DNA from: Zeus faber
Taxonomy: Eukaryota; Chordata; Actinopteri; Zeiformes; Zeidae
DNA length: 64,000 bases
Direction of reading: 5' to 3'
NCBI GenBank assembly: GCA_960531495.1
Contig: CAUIJY010000075.1
Span: forward strand, 1,922,001 to 1,986,000
Under the pieces are notes generated by a model. That model worked only from the letters and a program-made list of their open reading frames with translations, did not search any database and was not told the origin of the DNA. This document shows positions 59,886 to 64,000 of this stretch, piece after piece (the stretch's first letter is position 1; each line of letters starts with the position of its first letter). A program made the translations under genes and the position numbers.

Positions 59886-60578
59886 TTGTTTACCCTAGGA
59901 GAAGTCCTGGACCCTACACAGTATACATATTCTTACCAAGTGGGACCCCAATTATCGTATGACCAGTATATGACAAAGGTCAAAGAGTGGGGCCGAATGA
60001 AAGAAACAGTTCTTGTCATTTATGCCTATGAAGGACAAATCCTGGCATTCAATGTTGATTTCTGTTCCATAATAAAGTGTGATTCCACCGGGTAGGAGCA
60101 GTACCAGTGGTTGAGAAATATGCGTGGTCCACCAACCCTAGACTAACAAGTGACTGGTGGCTGGACGAGGTTTAAGGTACCCATATTGATTGTGGGGCAT
60201 GGAGTAATGTGCTTATAAACACAGGAACCAGTAGGAGGAATTGCTACTCCACTCACGGAGCGTAGAACTAAAAGAAAATGCAGGAATGGATGATCACATC
60301 ACTGGTTGGTTGGACTCTATGTTTTCCAAATGAAAAGGCCTCATTTTATCATGCATAATCAACGTTGCTATCATTGCTGCTCTGTTAATTGTATGTGGAT
60401 GTTGTTGTATACCATGCATTTGTACTCTAGTGAAAAATGCATCATGACTGCGTTGGGAAAACCAGAAATACAAGCGTACATGGCATTGAGACAGAAGGAA
60501 TGTGGCGACACCTATGTTGCTATAGGTATGGGCCTCCTTTCCCCAGCACCAGGACCCCGACATCCTCATCCACGATAA
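59886..60578 (+). pseudogene. env: Retroviral env remnant with transmembrane segment
   Basis: A polypyrimidine tract ending in AG at 59,897-59,898 is a good env splice acceptor. A short open segment follows (to 60,095), then frame changes and stops. At about 60,334-60,440 a hydrophobic helix followed by the Cys-rich CGCCCIPC motif is typical of the membrane anchor and palmitoylated start of the cytoplasmic tail in gamma-type Env. A TGA at 60,331 precedes the helix. Tail-like sequence continues in another frame to 60,578. Between the N-terminal piece and the anchor there is space for only a small part of SU/TM, so most of env was deleted. The identity of the first segment is inferred from position. 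Confidence 0.65.
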
Positions 60579-60596
60579 CTGCATCTAGTTGATCAT

Positions 60597-61310
60597 TTTG
60601 ACACGCCCATGTATAGGACCCATAGAATATTAAATGCCACACTGGGACTGAAGAGTGTGCAAAGTTTTGCAATAATTTTGTAGTTTCTCAAGGCCCCAAA
60701 AGTCACGTAAACTGTTTTTTTTAACATAAAATTCAACGCGTTGCCACACCCGCATCGTGACGAAAAAAAAATGTTTTAATAACTTTTAATCCCCAATGAG
60801 TCTCAATCCAAAAAATCCCCCAGGAGAAGTTCACGAAAGTACAAAGCATAAAAAGTGGATAAAATATTACAAAAACACAGCTTTTTTTGGAACACGAAAT
60901 CCAACGCTTTGCCACGGCCACATCGTGTGACAATTATTATTTTTTTTAATATCTTTTAATCGTGAAGGTGTCTTGTAGACACTCGCCAAGTTTGAAGCCA
61001 GATAAATGGCCTCGGAGGAGTTTACGAAAGTACAAAGTGAGAAAATGAACGGAAAGTGACTAAAATTACACATTTAATCCAAGAAGTTACAAAAGTGTCC
61101 CGAATTTTGTTAATTTCATGGTAAAAAGTGAATAGGTTTGATGTTTTGAAATTTTCAACAGGGTGTGTCGGGCCATTTTGCCACGCCCATGCAGGCAACT
61201 CATACAATATCAATTGCCACACTGGGACTAACAAGTGCGCAAAGTTTCGTGAATTAGTATCTTTGGAACATGAAATTTTACGTGTTGCCACGCCACCCTA
61301 GAAAATAAAA
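60597..61310 (+). repeat. Interspersed TGTCTTGTAGACACTCG-type repeat, right copies
   Basis: Same family as 50,928-51,620: GCCACACTGGGACTGA (60,638), GGTGTCTTGTAGACACTCG (60,967), AAAAAGTGAATAGGTTTGATG (61,124), GGACTAACAAGTGCGC. Partial copies follow each other in the plus orientation and start immediately after the env remnant, where a 3' LTR would be expected. Confidence 0.75.
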
Positions 61311-61429
61311 TAATAATTTTCTGACCTATTCACCTTTTTCCACGTAAACTCCCAAAATTCGGTACACATTTGTAACCTCTCTAGACTTGGAAAAAATATA
61401 TATTTCCGCCATGACGGAAACCCAACAGG

Positions 61430-61740
61430 AAGTCGGCCATTTTGAATTTTCCTGACTTTTTAGTCATATTTATGCTTTGTACTTTCGCGAAACTCCTCCT
61501 TGGCGATTTATCGGATCGACTTCAAACTTGACGAGTGTCTACAAGACACCTTCACAGCTAAAACTTATTAAAATACATATATATTTTGGCACACGGTGTG
61601 GGCGTGGCAACACGTACAATTTCATGTTCCAAAAGATACTTGGAAATTCACAAATCTTTGCACACTCGTCAGTCCCAGTGTGTCATTTGATATTCTAGTG
61701 GTGCCATGCATGGGCGTGTCAAAATGGCCGCCTATTATCT
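61430..61740 (-). repeat. Same interspersed repeat, inverted copy
   Basis: Reverse complement of the segment at about 51,285-51,605: CAACAGGAAGTCGGCCATTT, CGAGTGTCTACAAGACACC, CACACGGTGTGGGCGTGGC, TCAGTCCCAGTGTG. With the plus copies at 60,597-61,310 it makes a local inverted repeat, and with the left copy an inverted pair about 10 kb apart across the retrovirus. Confidence 0.75.
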
Positions 61741-61924
61741 CCTACATATTAGACATTGTGATAATATTATTCTGTTGTTACACGAGTGTGCATACATTCA
61801 TTTTTGTACTGAGCCTGTAGTCTGCTATTCAACTATTTAACGCCCATTTAACAATCTTGGACCTATACCAAACAATGTTGTCAAAATGTGTCTCTCACCC
61901 AAGTGTTTAAGTCTATGTGCCCAG

Positions 61925-62150
61925 GTCAAAGCAGCCCTACCCGTCCCACTTGAAGGACCTCTACACGGCCGCTGACCAGGTGAATGGGTGGTGATCGCGA
62001 CTTACAGAGGAAAAGCTGGAACTCTGCCAGATTCCTAGGACCTTTCCAGCAGGGTTAGGGACCCGCACCACTGCAGCAGCAGTTAAGGTGGTAGAACGAC
62101 CAATATGGATACACGTATCTCATCGCAAGAAAGTTCCTACTCCCCTCTAG
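61925..62150 (+). pseudogene. Integrase C-terminal remnant of a second retroviral element
   Basis: VKAALPVPLEGPLHGR, then PGEWVVIATYRGKAG, and in another frame AVKVVERPIWIHVSHRKKVP, are the end of a gammaretroviral-type integrase (GDWV…, …TAVKV…WIH.SH.K). It has a TGA, a TAG and a frame change, and the middle is not recognisable. It is not a duplicate of the integrase end at 59,627-59,854, which differs in sequence, so it is a separate, older insertion. Confidence 0.65.
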
Positions 62151-62839
62151 GTACTCGTTGAGGAGACAACGTGAGTGTACGCTGAACGCTGCTCACCCTG
62201 CAACTGCGATGGAACCACTTCAACCATACCTACATAGGCTACTTGGGTTACTGCCATTCCCCTTACCACAGCCGAAGAAATGTGTGTTTTGGAAGCAGTT
62301 ATCGAAGGGGCTTTCTACACCAACATTGGCGCCCCACAGACGGCTCCACCGCTGGACTTCTGCTCCACATTTGATTACACCTGGCCACTTCCCACCTTGT
62401 TATATGGTCATCATTTTCCTTGGCCCCTCCATCAAAAGGACACAGATAAAACAATATCTCTGTATAAATGTATTGTACTCAATTTATACATCATTTTCTG
62501 ATCCCTTTGCCTCAATTATATTATACTTAAGCATTATTGCATTTTCCTTTTGTATCATTCCACTGGGAACAACAGAAGGGAGTGTGAGAGAAAAATGATG
62601 ATCAAGGTTAATGAATGATATAATTCTACCACCAAGTGATGTCTGAATGCTGAGGCATATGTTTGTTTGGTGACGCCCGACTCTTTCACAGGAGATCTTA
62701 CATTCCTGTATATCACTGTCACGAAAGTTTTAGTCGTTATCTCAGTTTTTCTAGATCGTAAAAGGACCATTTGTGTAAACACTCAACGTATGCTTTCCCG
62801 GCACTGAAAGTGTTCTACGTTTTTCTTTGTTAAAAAATG
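62151..62839 (+). other. No gene assigned; possible env start of the second element
   Basis: An ATG at about 62,210 directly after the integrase remnant begins a leader-like frame (MEPLQPYLHRLLGLLPF…) that stays open to 62,598. By position it could be the start of env, but no Env motif is seen in it. No other feature is recognised. Confidence 0.25.
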
Positions 62840-63087
62840 TTCTCAGCTATCACCTGTTCCACTGATAGAAGTGACATCAATTGTTCCCATGACAGAACTG
62901 CTAGCGTCAAGCTCTGCTGCAACATCAGAAAACACTGTAGCACTCTCCATATCAGGATAATAAGGAGCAGCATCACTCTGACCTTTGACAAATGTTTGAG
63001 AGCGCTGCTATTCCTTCACAAGAACTGGCACATCACTGGCAGGTGTGGCTTTGAAGACACCTCCACAACGGTTGGTGCTGCCTTCCC
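62840..63087 (-). other. Candidate minus-strand exon with strong acceptor, broken by a stop
   Basis: On the minus strand a T-run followed by AG (63,088-63,097) is a good splice acceptor. The following sequence reads EGSTNRCGGVFKATPASDVP, has an in-frame TAG, then a low-complexity Ala/Ser/Asp-rich segment ending GTGDS and a stop. I recognise no family. It could be a pseudogene exon, part of an unrecognised element, or chance. Confidence 0.2.
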
Positions 63088-63493
63088 CTAAAAAAAAGCA
63101 AGAGAATGGAATGCATGGACAAAATAAAACTAAAATGAAGTACTACTATCAAAAATGTCATTGAAAAAAGAAGAAAAACAACGAACAAAGCAAACCTGCT
63201 CCGTTCCCAGTGTCCTCTTGGAGGCAGTAGCTTTCTGCCAATGTCCCACCGTGGCTTTCCCATGTAAGCAAAGCAAAATTTTCTTGATATAAAATTGATA
63301 TACAATTGTTGATATAAAAACAATATAAAATTCTCCACACTGGACAGCGCTAGAAAGATGCGATGGAACAAGTTGATAACGGGATGGATCATTCCGGCGA
63401 CGCTACTGGTGTTGTGTCCACCTGTGAAATCATAGAGCAAAATGTCGATTTAAGACAATGTCTTGACAAAAGGCCAACTAAAAGCACTAACTA

Positions 63494-63523
63494 CTAAACT
63501 AAACTAAACTAAACTAAACTACT
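63494..63523. repeat. CTAAA microsatellite
   Basis: About five perfect AAACT/CTAAA units followed by imperfect ones. Confidence 0.85.
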
Positions 63524-63671
63524 AACTAAAAAGAGAATAAAAAAACCAACAAACTGCAGAAAATCTCCTGGATACAAAACAATAGAGGACGGTTGAGGGG
63601 AGCCGACAGCAGAATCAACTGTAGCCCGGAGCGCTCACTGGTAAGTTGTTCAGTTAATTAAAGTGTGTTAG

Positions 63672-63674
<3 letters not shown>

Positions 63675-63709
<35 letters not shown>
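63675..63709. repeat. TG microsatellite
   Basis: About 17 TG dinucleotides. The Cys/Val-repeat open frame across it is an artefact. Confidence 0.95.
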
Positions 63710-63711
<2 letters not shown>

Positions 63712-63812
63712 ATGTCCATATGTTTCATAACAAACATATTAAAATTGTTTAATGAAAATCGGTACACTTTGAGTGAATATCAGAGACTATCACAGTTTCC
63801 AGAGGGTCTTAC

Positions 63813-64000
63813 CCCAACAATAACAGTGTGCAACCGATTATCTTTCTGCCCCTTCCAACCAGTCTCCACTCAAAAGGGTTAGGTGAAGGATGAGGCACGA
63901 TGAGCTCTCCCTTCACAACCACTTTTGGAGAGAATGTTGGAAGTGACCTGCCGGGAGAAACCTTTGACTTTCGTGCTGTTGGCGGCGCTGTTGTCTCCAG
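63813..64000 (-). other. Candidate minus-strand exon at the right edge
   Basis: A minus-strand frame open across the window edge reads SPGRSLPTFSPKVVVKGEL and PHPSPNPFEWRLVGRG, and reaches GGTAAGAC (donor GTAAGA at 63,807-63,812). A possible acceptor (TTTCACAG) lies at about 63,422, downstream on that strand, and would keep an open frame. No family is recognised and coding status is unproven. Confidence 0.25.

Larger units (their letters stand above)
51848..60578 (+). mobile_element. Decayed endogenous retrovirus, gamma-like, 3' LTR missing
   Basis: Order: candidate 5' LTR, tRNA-Trp primer-binding site, long leader, gag, in-frame UAG, pro, RT, RNase H, integrase and an env remnant. The gag-UAG-pol arrangement in one frame, the integrase C-terminal GDWVHIKV motif and the single CCHC knuckle point to a gamma/epsilon-like fish retrovirus. 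The tRNA-Trp PBS is unusual for that group and is known from avian leukosis viruses. Several nonsense codons and frame changes are spread through gag, pol and env, and most of env is gone. Sequence after 60,578 passes directly into another repeat family, and no copy of the 5' LTR is seen downstream. Not functional. Confidence 0.88.

Noticed and set aside
62331..62345. TTGGCGCCCC as a tRNA-Lys-type primer-binding site
   Set aside because: Only the first few bases match and no LTR end precedes it.
63676..63882. Plus-strand frame starting in the TG microsatellite
   Set aside because: Cys-Val repeat from the microsatellite; the rest has no motif.

Overview
This is a eukaryotic, almost certainly ray-finned fish, repeat-dense window with no confidently recognisable host gene. 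The evidence for fish is an L2-clade LINE with the eel UnaL2-type 3' stem-loop, a Tx1-clade LINE with a two-ORF layout, a ZBED/Charlie-like hAT remnant and a gamma-like endogenous retrovirus. The species cannot be named from the sequence alone. The large satellite blocks and the decayed elements suggest constitutive (perhaps pericentromeric) heterochromatin; that is inference.

Layout. (1) 1-21,050: a very large, G-poor tandem array built from the tetramers CTTT and CAAT, mostly as 8-mers and 12-mers, with nested higher-order repeats of 1,448, about 731 and about 1,550 bp. It is interrupted at 6,903-9,374 by an internally deleted L2 LINE flanked by a candidate 5-bp target-site duplication. (2) 21,051-45,332: a second, unrelated satellite of about 206-208 bp with a related 196-bp unit and 252-bp hybrid units. 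It runs in one orientation to 26,679 and, after a short junction, in the opposite orientation and as a different subfamily to 45,332. A nearly intact 5.4-kb Tx1-clade LINE sits inside the second half on the minus strand (31,092-36,519). Its endonuclease looks intact, but the reverse transcriptase active site reads YADN instead of YADD. (3) 45,333-50,640: low-density sequence with a candidate LTR end plus primer-binding site, a hAT remnant with a C-terminal dimerisation domain, and small tandem duplications. (4) 50,649-51,645: a LINE 5' fragment and interspersed repeats. (5) 51,848-60,578: a decayed endogenous retrovirus with a tRNA-Trp primer-binding site, gag with a zinc knuckle, an in-frame UAG between gag and pro-pol, protease, RT, RNase H, integrase and an env remnant. 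No 3' LTR is visible. (6) 60,597-61,740: the same interspersed repeat family as on the left, in both orientations. (7) 61,925-62,150: the integrase tail of a second retroviral element. (8) 62,840-64,000: weak candidate minus-strand exons of an unrecognised gene, and microsatellites.

The long open frames in 1-21,050 are artefacts of a stop-free repeat. The only coding capacity with clear function is in transposable elements, and every one shows at least one inactivating lesion. The most notable observations are the two-word tetramer satellite, the fold-back and subfamily switch at 26.7 kb, and the otherwise open Tx1-type LINE with a catalytic Asp-to-Asn change inserted in a satellite with a small target deletion.
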